Shown: positions 43,071 to 51,603 of the stretch, piece after piece
Layout of the letters: every line of letters starts with the position of its first letter
How positions within the stretch are numbered: the stretch's first letter is position 1
DNA from: Chryseobacterium oryzae
GTDB lineage: Bacteria > Bacteroidota > Bacteroidia > Flavobacteriales > Weeksellaceae
Length of the DNA stretch: 57,213 nucleotides
NCBI RefSeq assembly: GCF_022811665.1
Contig: NZ_CP094530.1
Coordinates: 1 to 57,213 of the forward strand
Direction: 5' to 3'
The notes under the pieces: model-generated
Told to the model about the DNA's origin: nothing
The model's input: only the letters and a program-made list of their open reading frames with translations
Databases searched by the model: none
Program-made: the position numbers and the translations under genes

Positions 43071-44197
43071 AAGCGAAAAATAATAAGAACAGTGTAACCA
43101 AAACACTGGATTCGTATGAAGCACAATTAGTCACGCTTTATCCCAATGAATTAATAAATTTTTTAGGTGGGGTAGAACCGCTTAAGAAAATTAATATTTT
43201 CGGTCACCGTATTATTTATGTAATGATGGAAATGATGAAGTCTGTGCAGGTTCATAAAATAAGTATTGATGAAACCAAGGAGATCATTTCAAACGATATG
43301 GTATACAAGGATGGTAGAATTACGTCCTTGGAAGATATTAAAGCAGATCAGATTGAAAAAAGAAGAATACTGGAATCCGGAAAGAAACTGGCGGTCATAG
43401 AAGAAAGTTTTTTTGCAGATAATTTCAGTATGTTACAAATGATTATTCCTACGCAAGCTCTTAATGATAATGGAAATATAAAAGTTAAAGATAACAGTGT
43501 ATTTCATGAACAGTTAAAAATTCTGAAGACCTTAGGAAACCATACGGTGAAATCAAACAGCGGAGAAGAATTTTTAATTACAAATTTTATTGAAACCCCG
43601 ATCTTCAATAAAGGACAAAATTATATCCGTTTCTACATTTCTAAAGCGACTTCCCGAATGTTACTTAACAACATTGATGGATATTCGAAAGTTTATAGAA
43701 GTATTTTATTCTCTACTCCTTCAACGATGCCTCTTAATATTTATTTGTATCTGAAAAAGAAATTCGGGAAAATGAATGGGGGTAATATAAAAATTTCAAA
43801 ATTCGTAGAAGACTTATCTCTTGCGAATCACTATTTGAAAAAATCGAAGTTAACTATCTTTTTGGATGGCATTCAGAAAAAATTAAATGAGATTGGAAAT
43901 ATATCTTTCGGATATAAGATTACAGAGGATACTTTAACTTTTTCTCTTTATGAGACTAAAAACACTGTTTTTGTTGAATACCCTTCAGCGGACGAATACC
44001 GCGCCAAGAACGCTTTGAAATATATAAAAAAATCAAGAAAGTTGAATGAAAAGCAACTTGTTTATATAGCGGCAAAGTTTAAAGAACATGGCTATGATAA
44101 GATGAGTGAAGTAACCAGAAGCCGTTTAGATAAAGCAATTACGGGAAATGAATATCTGATATGGTTCGTAGATAAATGTAATGAATTACAGTTGTAA
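43067..44197 (+). CDS. Rep_3/RepB-type replication initiation protein
   Basis: The 376-residue protein has the two winged-helix layout of Rep_3 initiators: an N-terminal part with NELINFLGG and FGHRIIYVMMEMMKSV, and a C-terminal part with FYISKATSRMLLNNIDGYSKVYRSILFS-like and NIYLYLKKKFGK segments. The iterons begin 11 bases after its stop, which is the classical order for iteron-controlled plasmids. Protein and iterons together define the replicon. It follows the 95-residue gene with a 4-base overlap. Confidence 0.85.
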   Translation: MKAKNNKNSVTKTLDSYEAQLVTLYPNELINFLGGVEPLKKINIFGHRIIYVMMEMMKSVQVHKISIDETKEIISNDMVYKDGRITSLEDIKADQIEKRRILESGKKLAVIEESFFADNFSMLQMIIPTQALNDNGNIKVKDNSVFHEQLKILKTLGNHTVKSNSGEEFLITNFIETPIFNKGQNYIRFYISKATSRMLLNNIDGYSKVYRSILFSTPSTMPLNIYLYLKKKFGKMNGGNIKISKFVEDLSLANHYLKKSKLTIFLDGIQKKLNEIGNISFGYKITEDTLTFSLYETKNTVFVEYPSADEYRAKNALKYIKKSRKLNEKQLVYIAAKFKEHGYDKMSEVTRSRLDKAITGNEYLIWFVDKCNELQL

Positions 44198-44207
44198 TAA
44201 GACTATT

Positions 44208-44768
44208 TACCCCCACTGAATGTTCCCAATTTTTATTGAATGTCTAACATAAACTAAATGAAGTGTAAACAGGAATATCCGGTTATTACCCCCACTGGAA
44301 GTTCCGTTTATTAATTGTCATAAAGATAAAAGTAGATGAATGGTAGATAGGTAAGTTGAAAGCTCTGATTAAAAGAAGGTAAAATGATAGAGTAAGACGA
44401 AAGATTTTTAAAAATAATAGGATTCCAATTTAATTTCCTGAGACAAAGCAATAGTCATTTGAACGAACGACAGATGTAAAAGCCTATTAATAGGCAAACA
44501 AGAGCGTTAAACAAGGGCTATAAAGCATTCAGTATAAAGTCAGTAGATATAATAGTGTTGAAGAGGTTTAATCCCGATACTACTACCCCCATCCAATGTT
44601 CCTAACAATTATACCCCCACCAAATGTTCCTAACATTAATTACCCCCATCGGATATCTTTGTTACTCCCACCGAAAGTTCCTATTACCCCCACCAAATGT
44701 TCTCTTACCCCCATCCAATTTCCTTAATACCCCCACTCAATATACCCAATACCCCCACTGTATTTCCT
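44208..44768. other. Replication origin with about ten C-rich iterons (oriV)
   Basis: TACCCCCAYYNAATGTTCC-like 19-base units begin at 44208, 44287, 44584, 44612, 44641, 44663, 44685, 44706, 44728 and 44750. The last six are spaced 21-22 bases apart, two helical turns. The 44641 unit is degenerate. The gap between the first two and the cluster is AT-rich and contains the perfect palindrome GCCTATTAATAGGC (44482-44495), a possible unwinding or initiator site. C-rich direct repeats beside a Rep_3 gene are the hallmark of an iteron origin. Confidence 0.85.
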
Positions 44769-44870
44769 ATAGAATATTTAAAAAAACAGTATTTAAAGGT
44801 ATTTGCAGTGATTTCTTGGCTTTACTAATAATATAACCGTATCAATAATATTATTTAATAATTAAAAATA

Positions 44871-44905
44871 AGGAGTTAGCCTTTAGCTAACGGACTCTTT
44901 ATTTA
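44871..44905 (+). terminator. Possible terminator after the iterons
   Basis: GTTAGC (44875-44880) and GCTAAC (44886-44891) form a short hairpin, extended by partial pairing of AGGA with GACTCTT, and followed by a T-rich stretch. It is weak. Confidence 0.35.
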
Positions 44906-44921
44906 ATCTTAATTTTATTTT

Positions 44922-44938
44922 ATAGTCGGAAAAAACAT
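44922..44938 (-). repeat. 17-base motif ATGTTTTTTCCGACTAT, inverted copy
   Basis: This is the exact reverse complement of 48055-48071 and 1319-1335. With the 48055 copy it forms an inverted pair around the serine recombinase gene. Confidence 0.7.
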
Positions 44939-44975
44939 TTAATTTTCTTCACGCCCGTAAATTTAAAAGAAAAAG

Positions 44976-45120
44976 TTGCGCAAAAAAGAAAATGAACAAA
45001 ATTTTCGTCGCATAAACGTTCAATTATGCACTATTTTCGGAGTAAGATAGAAGTAACTAATTCTAGGGTCGCTTAATTGTATCGCAAATTAAAATAATCG
45101 TGCGATATATTTTTGCGAAA
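44976..45120. other. Candidate res site of the serine recombinase
   Basis: The 200 bases before the resolvase gene contain TTGCGCAA (44976-44983) and the inverted repeat GCATAA-n8-TTATGC (45010-45029). A pair of TCGC/TGCGA-containing stretches lies at about 45069-45119. Three imperfect subsites before a resolvase gene are the usual res layout, but the subsite borders are uncertain. Confidence 0.4.
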
Positions 45121-45178
45121 TAATTAAATACATAATATTAAGTTGTAAATTAGCTTTTAGAAAATTTAATTATAAAGT

Positions 45179-45754
45179 ATGCTCATAGGTTATGCGAGAG
45201 TTTCAACCCAGGTTCAGGATAATGCAATTCAAATTGAAGCATTAAAAAAATCAGGTTGCGAAATGATTTTTGAAGAAACTATTTCTGGAGGAAGATGGGA
45301 TCGCCCAAAATTACAGGAACTTTTAAATTATATTAGAAAAGGAGATACGATTGTAGTTTGGAAATTGGATAGGCTGTCCAGATCCTTGAAAGATCTGCTC
45401 TTTATTATGGAGCAGATTGAAAATAAAGAAACTGGTTTTAAAAGCTTGACAGAATCTATTGATACTACAACTTCTGCAGGAAAAATGATGATGCAAATGG
45501 TTGGGGTTTTTGCAGAATTTGAAAGAAATATGCTGAAAGAACGAACTAAAAAAGGTTTAGAATATGCAAAAGAACAGGGTAGAGTGGGTGGTCGAAAGCC
45601 AAAACTGAAACCAATACAAATCCAGGAGATTATTCAACTGCATGCTGCAGGAAAATCGGCTCCCGAATTATCTCAATTATTTAATGTGCATCAGGCGACT
45701 ATATACAGAATTTTAAAAAAAATTACCAATAAATTAACGTTAATCGCGACTTAA
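45179..45754 (+). CDS. Serine recombinase of resolvase/invertase type
   Basis: The 191-residue protein has the catalytic serine S9 in GYARVSTQ. The conserved VWKLDRLSRSLKDLL and GVFAEFERNMLKERTKKGL regions follow. A C-terminal Hin-type HTH (IIQLHAAGKSAPELSQLF, about 150-182) completes it. Resolvases of this size keep plasmids monomeric or resolve cointegrates. Location between the origin and the cargo and the candidate res site upstream fit that. Confidence 0.93.
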   Translation: MLIGYARVSTQVQDNAIQIEALKKSGCEMIFEETISGGRWDRPKLQELLNYIRKGDTIVVWKLDRLSRSLKDLLFIMEQIENKETGFKSLTESIDTTTSAGKMMMQMVGVFAEFERNMLKERTKKGLEYAKEQGRVGGRKPKLKPIQIQEIIQLHAAGKSAPELSQLFNVHQATIYRILKKITNKLTLIAT

Positions 45755-45818
45755 AGATGATACTCTTAATCTAGAACTATTCTTTTCTGCATTAATTAAT
45801 ATAATGACTATTTCTATT

Positions 45819-46037
45819 TTAGTTTTTCTCAATGCACTTTTTAATATATTTTTCGTCTAATATATTTTTTGCACCAAATTTCCCAATGAATTTTACTCCT
45901 ACCAAAAATGCCACCATTCGCCATATAAAAATTTCTTAACTTATTATATAGCGATTAGCCCTTATAGTTAGGCATTTCATCTCTACCATAAACTTCTGCC
46001 TTAATAGATTTGGATTCAATGGGAAACAGAATTCCTG
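45819..46037 (-). pseudogene. Decayed C-terminal fragment of the 46381/55662 protein family
   Basis: On the minus strand the frame reads AEVYGRDEMPNYKG, a stop, then YNKLRNFYMANGG and FGRSKIHWEIW. After a shift of one base it reads ILDEKYIKKC. These are clear matches to AEVHGRNEIVNYRN, DKIRNFFVAKGG, FGLSKIHWELW and ILDEKYLYKC of the protein at 55662-56282. One internal stop and one frameshift make it inactive. No N-terminal part is left. Confidence 0.75.
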
Positions 46038-46087
46038 AGGAGTCTTATATTAATTAAATTAGAAAGTTAGATTTAGAAAATTTAGCT

Positions 46088-46300
46088 TTATTTCAAAACA
46101 GCAACTTGTAAATGCTGTTGAGATATCATCTTGTTGTATCCCATCGGTTCTAAATTCTTTGATAAATTATCCGGGCAATTGGGATGATTTTCAGAGTAAT
46201 GATGAATTATTTCAACTGTTTCTTTATTGCAGGGTGCAAGTAGAAAATCGTATACATACCACTTGAAGATGGTATGTTTACAGTTAAAAAAATTCCTCAA
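46088..46300 (-). CDS. Hypothetical 70-residue frame of doubtful status
   Basis: The frame starts with TTG and contains FLLAPCNKETVEIIHHYSE and NLSKNLEPMGYNKMIS, which look more protein-like than random. I recognise no family, and it lies between a pseudogene and the next gene, so it may itself be a fragment. Confidence 0.3.
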   Translation of the reverse strand: MRNFFNCKHTIFKWYVYDFLLAPCNKETVEIIHHYSENHPNCPDNLSKNLEPMGYNKMISQQHLQVAVLK

Positions 46301-46380
46301 AGATATATTGCTTGACGTGAAGTAAAGTAATATTTTTTTGAATATCCGTTTTTAATCCATACTAATTTGAAACTTTTAGT

Positions 46381-47043
46381 GTGAAAATAACTATATTTGA
46401 AGAAAAGTTCTCAATGTTACAATCTCAAAAAATATATGTTGAGAAAATTCTTCCAATAAATGAGCGAGGCTCCACAAACGATTCATTCGCGTATCGGGAA
46501 TTTGATCATTCAGCACAAGCAGACTTTTACTTTACAAACCTAAAAAAAAGATTGCTTTCAATTTCGATGTGGAGCAAATTTGCAGGCGGAGATAATTTTA
46601 TTTTTGAATTGACAGACTACCAGGGAAATTTGAAAAGTAGTCCGCCTATTATCACAGATAAAATAAGAATGCAGTTACCCGGTCCAAAAGATCAAGAAGG
46701 TCTACGTTTTGACTGGGTAGAAGTGGTGCGAATGGATGAAGGATATTTCAAAAATGTTCAATTTTATCTACTGGAAGTTAGTCCCTGCAATTGTCCTTAT
46801 CAAAATAGTGAAAAAACAGCACATTTTTATTGGGAAAATGCCACCAATACTTTCGTGATTGCAAAGCAGGAAAATATAGTGCAGGTATCAATCCACGGCA
46901 GAAATGAAGTAGCCAATATATCCGATCAAAACCTAATTGATAAGATTAGAAACTTTTTAGTGGCTAATGCCGGCATAATTACAGGTAGCAAAATACAATG
47001 GGAAGTTTTTACCGATAATTTAATGAAAGAAGAAGATGAATAA
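46381..47043 (+). CDS. Unrecognised 220-residue protein, paralogue of 55662-56282
   Basis: The start is GTG at 46381; an ATG at 46414 would remove 11 residues. It has no signal or membrane span. The C-terminal half shares with the paralogue the sequences LPGP-K-GL-FDWV, TAHF, V-VHGRNE-N and DKIRNF-VA-GGI-G-SKI-WE. The N-terminal third differs. The family occurs three times on this plasmid, always near stress genes. It overlaps the DCC gene by 8 bases, so the two are coupled. I do not know its function; a lipid- or ligand-binding fold is possible. Confidence 0.7.
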   Translation: MKITIFEEKFSMLQSQKIYVEKILPINERGSTNDSFAYREFDHSAQADFYFTNLKKRLLSISMWSKFAGGDNFIFELTDYQGNLKSSPPIITDKIRMQLPGPKDQEGLRFDWVEVVRMDEGYFKNVQFYLLEVSPCNCPYQNSEKTAHFYWENATNTFVIAKQENIVQVSIHGRNEVANISDQNLIDKIRNFLVANAGIITGSKIQWEVFTDNLMKEEDE

Positions 47044-47434
47044 TTATAACAATGTAGTGCTGTATGACGGCGATTGCGGATTCTGCAACTTTTGGGTACA
47101 GTGGATTTTAAATAACGATTCTCACGACCGATTTAAATTTGCATCGCTCCAAAGTGAATATGGACAAAATTTTTTAAAAAATCAGGAATTACCGACTGAC
47201 ACCTTCGATACCCTATATTTTATAAAGGACGGCATGTATTACAAGAAAATGTATGCGGTTATTAAAATTGGCGAAACATTGGGCGGGGCTTATCACGGGC
47301 TTTTTTCGCTGAGACTTTTACCTAAATTTATATTAGATAAAATGTATGATAAAGTTGCCGAAAACCGCAAAAAGTTAGCCGGAGAAACCTGCCTGCTGCC
47401 GACACAGGAACAGCGTAATAAATTTATACACTAA
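47036..47434 (+). CDS. DCC-family (DUF393) thiol-disulfide oxidoreductase
   Basis: The 132-residue protein has the DxxCxxC signature YDGDCGFC (C14, C17) at the start of a thioredoxin-like fold, as DCC proteins do. The segment LFSLRLLPKFILDKMYD near residues 88-104 is also typical. Its role in the cell is not well known, but it is likely a redox protein. It is coupled to the preceding gene by overlap and is 5 bases from the next. Confidence 0.9.
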   Translation: MNNYNNVVLYDGDCGFCNFWVQWILNNDSHDRFKFASLQSEYGQNFLKNQELPTDTFDTLYFIKDGMYYKKMYAVIKIGETLGGAYHGLFSLRLLPKFILDKMYDKVAENRKKLAGETCLLPTQEQRNKFIH

Positions 47435-47439
47435 AGAAA

Positions 47440-47817
47440 ATGATTACTAAAATCAATGACGTTCCGGAAACACTTGTAGCATTCAAGGCAAGTGAGGAAG
47501 TGGTAGCTGATGATTTCAAAAATATCGTAATGCCGGAAGTTTCAAAATTTACCGAAAAACACGACTATTTGAATTATATGCTGATATTAGATACTGATAT
47601 TTCCAATTTTAGTATAGGAGCCTGGCTGAATGATATGGCTTTAGGGCTGCAGGAACTTAAAAATTGGCATCGAGTGGCTATCGTTTCAGACAATGATCTT
47701 ATTGATTCTGCCACCAAAATTTTTAATACGGTAACAATAGGGGAGTTCAAAGTTTTTAAACATAAGGACATTGAAGAAGCCAAAAAATGGGCCTCTCAAC
47801 CAAAAGTAAGAGAATAA
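47440..47817 (+). CDS. SpoIIAA-like STAS-type protein
   Basis: The 125-residue protein has the pattern of SpoIIAA-like (PF11964-type) proteins: a first strand VAFKASEEVVADDF, then LNYMLILDTDISNFSIGAWL, and the terminal KVFKHKDIEEAKKWAS. The group is thought to bind small hydrophobic ligands or partners in stress responses. It is the third gene of a short operon after the unknown gene and the DCC gene. Confidence 0.85.
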   Translation: MITKINDVPETLVAFKASEEVVADDFKNIVMPEVSKFTEKHDYLNYMLILDTDISNFSIGAWLNDMALGLQELKNWHRVAIVSDNDLIDSATKIFNTVTIGEFKVFKHKDIEEAKKWASQPKVRE

Positions 47818-48230
47818 TGGGACAAGCCCAATAGCGCAAACTGGCTCATATCTCTTCAGTCTACTGTAGAAATTAAAAAATTCCTTGAATTTTGTTAAGC
47901 TACTGCTGTTTTATGAGTTTCCATGCTTGCTCACATCAAGGAAACATAAAGCTATTTTTCCTTGAATGTCGCTGAAGTTGAGTGGAAATCCCTTTGGTTT
48001 ATTTCATTCTAAATTATCTGTAATATTAGAATGGATTACTAGTGTCACTTTCATATGTTTTTTCCGACTATCAAAGAGCTTTTTTGTAAGAGATTTTTAA
48101 TCAAAAGTTCTATTGAAATTCTTACATTTGAAAGGATTAAATTATATTGTAATAACCGTCATGGTCTTATTGAAGATTCTCAAATATGAAGAATCTTCGA
48201 TAGTTTTATCCCGGCTACTTAACATAAAAT
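47818..48230. other. Non-coding stretch containing the 17-base motif
   Basis: No credible gene is seen in these 413 bases. They contain two CCTTGAAT words and the third copy of the 17-base motif at 48055-48071. Confidence 0.5.
48055..48071 (+). repeat. 17-base motif ATGTTTTTTCCGACTAT, copy 3
   Basis: Identical to 1319-1335 and inverted relative to 44922-44938. Confidence 0.7.
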
Positions 48231-49220
48231 ATGGGTGAAAATTTTCTTTCCGACACCAGTCATATTCAGCAGAAACAAATCCATGTATTTCAGAAAATAA
48301 ATACGGCGCTCATTGATCTGTACTGGGAACTTGGTAAAACGCTTAGTGAAAAGGTCAAGAACAATGAGTGGGGGTACAAGTGTTATAACACAGTTCGCTA
48401 AATACATTACTTTAAATGCGCCAGATATAAAAGGCTTCAGTGATAAGAATCTTTGGAGGATGAAGCAGTTTTACGAAACTTATGTTGATCACCCAGAACT
48501 CTCAGCACTGCTGAGAGAAATTCCCTGGACTCATAATACCATTGTTTTTTCCCGTTGCAAAAGCACGGAAGAAAGAATGTTTTATATTAAACGTTGTATT
48601 TGCGAAAAGTATTCTACCCGAAATTTAGAAAGACAGATTAATGCCTCGCTATATGAAAGAACGCAATTGGGAGACGAGAAACTCTCAGCATTGATGATAG
48701 AATTGGAACCCAGTACAAAACACATTTTCAGGAATAGCTATGTATTGGAATTTTTAGGCCTAGCAGAAGAACATAGTGAGAGTGATCTGCAGAAGGAATT
48801 GGTAAAGCAAATTAAGAAATTCATTATCGAGTTGGGAAAAGACTTTCTATTTATCGACCAAGAATGCAAACTACAAGTCAGAAATAGTGATTTTTATATT
48901 GATCTGTTGTTTTATCATCGCGAATTGAAATGTTTGGTTGCCTTAGAACTCAAAACGGACAAGTTCAAACCGGAACATATGGGTCAGCTCAATTTTTATT
49001 TGGAAGCCTTGGATCGGGATGTACGAAAATCTCATAAAAATCCGAGTATTGGTATTTTATTATGTCGGGATAAGGATGAAGAAGTCGTAGAATATGCACT
49101 TTCTCGAAATTTGAAACCAAGTATGATTGCCGAATATCACTTACAGCTGCCTGCTAAAAAAAAATGTTACAGGAAAAACTTCATCAGATTTTAGATCGTA
49201 GAGAGTCGAGTATGAAATAA
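48231..49220 (+). pseudogene. DUF1016 (YhcG-type PD-(D/E)xK nuclease) gene with two frameshifts
   Basis: The ATG at 48231 gives MGENFLSDTSHIQQKQI and INTALIDLYWELGKTLSEKV, the normal N-terminus, up to NNEWG. There the G5 run at about 48367-48371 has one base too many. The rest continues in another frame with QFAKYITLNAP, SDKNLWRMKQFY, PWTHN and a nuclease core DFYIDLLFYHRELKCLVALELKT-like. An A9 run near 49159 shifts it again, after LPAKKK, where the family continues MLQEKLHQILD. Without these two indels the protein would be complete (about 330 residues). Either it is a recent pseudogene or both are homopolymer errors. Confidence 0.8.
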
Positions 49221-49285
49221 GAGGACAGACTAGGTTGGTGGTCTAAAAAATTGTATTAAGAAAGCAAACATTAAAACAAGAAATC

Positions 49286-49440
49286 ATGGAACCATCGAAA
49301 AAAACAAACCTGCATCAATAGTTATTATAGGAATTGCAGCTATAGTTATTGCAATTATTTCTTATTTTATATTACTTTCCTTTTTCCCTGAGTTGTTTCA
49401 AGACTTGCCTACCGGCGAACAGCAACCTATCACAGAATAA
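49286..49440 (+). pseudogene. Small membrane protein gene with a one-base shift in an A-run
   Basis: The ATG at 49286 gives MEPSKK; the A7 run then leads to a stop. With one more A it continues NKPASIVIIGIAAIVIAII and SYFILLSFFPELFQ and ends PITE at 49440. That would be a 51-residue single-span protein. The terminator at 49491 follows. I recognise no family. Confidence 0.5.
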
Positions 49441-49490
49441 ATAAATTTTTATACTGAGAACTGCACAAGTTGACAGTTTTTAGTCATAAT

Positions 49491-49522
49491 AAAGCCGTCC
49501 AAGTAGAATAGGACGGCTTTTT
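49491..49522. terminator. Bidirectional terminator
   Basis: AAAGCCGTCC (49491-49500) and GGACGGCTTT (49511-49520) are perfect arms with A before and T after. It can serve the small gene on the left and the DUF2383 gene on the right. Confidence 0.9.
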
Positions 49523-49543
49523 AAATAATAGGTGAAAGATTCG

Positions 49544-49993
49544 TTAGTCGTGTCGATTTTCTAAATTTTTAAATTTCTCATAAGATGCTTTTAAACTGTG
49601 AAGTTGATCCTGGACTACTCTCGAACTTTCAGGGCATAACTCACCGCTGTCCAAAGCCTTTTCGTAAGCTTCAATAGCTGCATTTTCGCCGAAGGTAACA
49701 TTTTCTAAAGTTGATTCTGCATTATCGCTCGAAAAAGCATTTTTCACATCTATCCAAGTACGGTGTAGTCCTCCTGCTACGGTAGTTGAATCATCTGCAT
49801 CTCCATTTCTTTCAGAGATTAAACTCTTCAGTTCTAGTCTCATTTTTTGCGACTGATCAACCATATTGTTGTAATCTGATTTAAGATTAGGATATTTTTC
49901 CCACACCTTATCTTCAACTTTGTTGAAACCTTCAATTCGATCATTTGTGATTTGTAAAAGATCGTTCAATGTTGATACTGTTGGATTGTTCAT
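49544..49993 (-). CDS. DUF2383 (PA2169-type) four-helix ferritin-like protein
   Basis: The 149-residue all-helical protein has the family segments LNDLLQITNDRIEGFNKVEDK, SGGLHRTWIDVKNAF-like and ENVTFGENAAIEAYEKALDSG. This group is common in stress-gene clusters of Bacteroidota and Proteobacteria; it resembles ferritins, but metal binding is not shown. It is a single gene with its own terminator. Confidence 0.9.
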   Translation of the reverse strand: MNNPTVSTLNDLLQITNDRIEGFNKVEDKVWEKYPNLKSDYNNMVDQSQKMRLELKSLISERNGDADDSTTVAGGLHRTWIDVKNAFSSDNAESTLENVTFGENAAIEAYEKALDSGELCPESSRVVQDQLHSLKASYEKFKNLENRHD

Positions 49994-50400
49994 AATATTT
50001 TATTTTTTTTGGTTACCTATAAGGAATCAATGGGTATGCCATCAAATTATAAAATCTGTTAAGATTAAAATGGAAAAAAAAAGTCATTGGTAAAAAATTT
50101 GTATTTAGAAGTAAATTACTATATACTCGTAGTGCATTATTAAATTATTTCAATTTTAAGTCTATTCATTTTTCTATTGAAAACAAAAACATTTACAAAC
50201 TGAATGAAAGTTAATGCTGTTATTTTGCTCAATACCCCTGTATAATGTTTAAAAATAGTAAAAAGTTATTTCCGAAAAATTTCTTGAGCTTTGAGGGCTC
50301 AAAATTTTTCAGAATAACTTTTCTACTTACACAGTTAGTGGGACACTACCATATTAAAAAAAATAAGCTGCGAAAAGCAGCTTATTTTTTTAATGGATTA
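49994..50400. other. Gene-free stretch with a terminator
   Basis: It is AT-rich. It must contain the promoter of the DUF2383 gene, but no clear TAnnTTTG with a -33 partner was found. The plus-strand frame at 50245-50451 runs through the terminator and into the DUF892 gene, so it is not credible. Confidence 0.5.
50361..50387 (-). terminator. Terminator of the DUF892 gene (50401-50967)
   Basis: AAATAAGCTGC (50361-50371) and GCAGCTTATTT (50377-50387) are perfect 11-base arms with A- and T-runs on both sides. It lies 13 bases beyond the stop of the minus-strand gene. Confidence 0.88.
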
Positions 50401-50967
50401 TTATTCAGCGTCTTCTTCAGAAGCTTCAAAGTTGATAGAATTGTACGCTGAATCGGTCAATAGAGCATCAGCCTCTTTTTCTTCTGCGAGTGTTGCTTCC
50501 AGCAGAGATGCTACTTCGTCTTCACCAAGAGTTTTTGCAAAAGCAATCAGTGTTCCGTAGGAAGCGATCTCATAATGTTCGATTTTCTGTGAGGCAGAAA
50601 TTATACCTGCATCTCGCACCGGTCCTTGCTCGGTTTCTTCCAAAATACTTTCCCCTTCTTTAATGAGGCCTTCCATAGCGTCACATTTTTTGCCACGGTT
50701 TGATTCTCCCAATATCTCGAATACCTGCTCGAGACGTTTGACCTGGCCTTCCGTAACGGTTATGTGTTGTTCGATTGCTGAAATAAGTTTTGGCTCTGTC
50801 GCATTGTTTGCCATCTTAGGTAGTGCCTTCACGAGGGCTCTCTCAGCATAGATGATATCTTTAAGCTCATCAACAAAAAGTTCTCTAAGTCCTTCTGCTG
50901 CACTGGATTTTGCCTCTACTTTGCCTTGACCTCCTCCGTTTTGTGTGTCTGTTTTTTTCATAACCAT
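50401..50967 (-). CDS. DUF892 / YciF-type ferritin-like stress protein (copy 1)
   Basis: The 188-residue protein is all-helical with the family pattern LRELFVDELKDIIYAERALVKALPKMANNATEPKLISAIEQHI-like (shown here in parts: ELKDIIYAERALVKALPKM and TEPKLISAIEQHI). It has the metal-ligand glutamates and histidines, and IISASQKIEHYEIASYGTL. It is paralogous to the gene at 55081-55650. These proteins are induced in osmotic and oxidative stress. It is a single gene with a strong terminator. Confidence 0.92.
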   Translation of the reverse strand: MVMKKTDTQNGGGQGKVEAKSSAAEGLRELFVDELKDIIYAERALVKALPKMANNATEPKLISAIEQHITVTEGQVKRLEQVFEILGESNRGKKCDAMEGLIKEGESILEETEQGPVRDAGIISASQKIEHYEIASYGTLIAFAKTLGEDEVASLLEATLAEEKEADALLTDSAYNSINFEASEEDAE

Positions 50968-51248
50968 AAAATTTTAGTGATTAGCAGTGAAATAAATACA
51001 AATATCAGACCTTATAAATGAATCACTAAATTTTTAAGGAATAAAGCACTTTTTGCCTACCATAAAAATTGCTCAAATCATAAATTACTGAAAAGGCTTA
51101 AAACAGGTAGCGTGTTTATCATTAAATCAAACATTCTACACATATCTATCTACTAAGATCTTCAGTACACTTGTTCAAACTAAACATTATTGTGCTTGCA
51201 GCCCCCAATATGCTTTAACAAAAATTTCTCCATCTTGCGCTTCAATGA

Positions 51249-51365
51249 ATTGTTTATTTAGTTAAAGGTGAAATTGTTAAAAATAAGGACATCTTGAAGA
51301 ATAAGTGGGTGGACGGTCTCGACCAATGGTTTCCAGAAGGAATAGATACACCGGGAATTGTTTAA
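51249..51365 (+). pseudogene. Remnant of a pyridoxamine 5'-phosphate oxidase-like general stress protein
   Basis: The frame begins after a stop and reads VYLVKGEIVKNKDILKNKW, then VDGLDQWFPEGIDTPGIV before TAA. The FPEG-D-P motif in this setting is typical of the C-terminal region of general stress proteins of the split-barrel fold. The front part is missing. The identification rests on a short match. Confidence 0.4.
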
Positions 51366-51559
51366 TCACAGTAACCGCGCACTATGTTAAGTTCTGGCAT
51401 AAGGAAGAGGAGGGCGAATACAATGTCTGATCTGGAAAAAAATACTGAAAGTTGTGTAATAATAAGTGATTCTCATTACAATTCAAAATCCCGGCAGTTA
51501 GTCGGGATTAATATTTATAAAAAGACACTATCCAGTAAAGTGTGTAAGTTAAAAAGTTT

Positions 51560-51585
51560 AGGCTTGGATTTTATAATCTGAGCCT
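51560..51585. terminator. Bidirectional terminator next to the zinc dehydrogenase gene
   Basis: AGGCTTGGATT (51560-51570) and AATCTGAGCCT (51575-51585) pair along 11 positions with two G-U pairs, loop TTAT, with T-rich tails on both sides. It lies 18 bases beyond the stop of the minus-strand gene. Confidence 0.75.
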
Positions 51586-51603
51586 TTCTTAATTATTTTT
51601 TAT

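Larger units (their letters stand above)
50968..51603. other. Gene-poor stretch with a small gene remnant and a terminator
   Basis: It contains a fragment resembling a pyridoxamine-oxidase-like protein (51249-51365), a weak hairpin AATCCCG/CGGGATT (51487-51509) and the terminator at 51560-51585. The 65-codon frame at 51384-51581 runs through both hairpins and is not credible. Confidence 0.5.

Noticed and set aside
44584..44768. Regular short repeats considered as a CRISPR array
   Set aside because: Units of 19 bases with 21-22-base period leave no room for spacers; they are iterons beside a Rep_3 gene, and no cas genes are present.
50245..50451. 68-codon frame
   Set aside because: It runs through the strong terminator at 50361-50387 and into the opposite-strand DUF892 gene.
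51384..51581. 65-codon frame
   Set aside because: It spans two hairpins, including the terminator at 51560-51585, and its composition is not protein-like.
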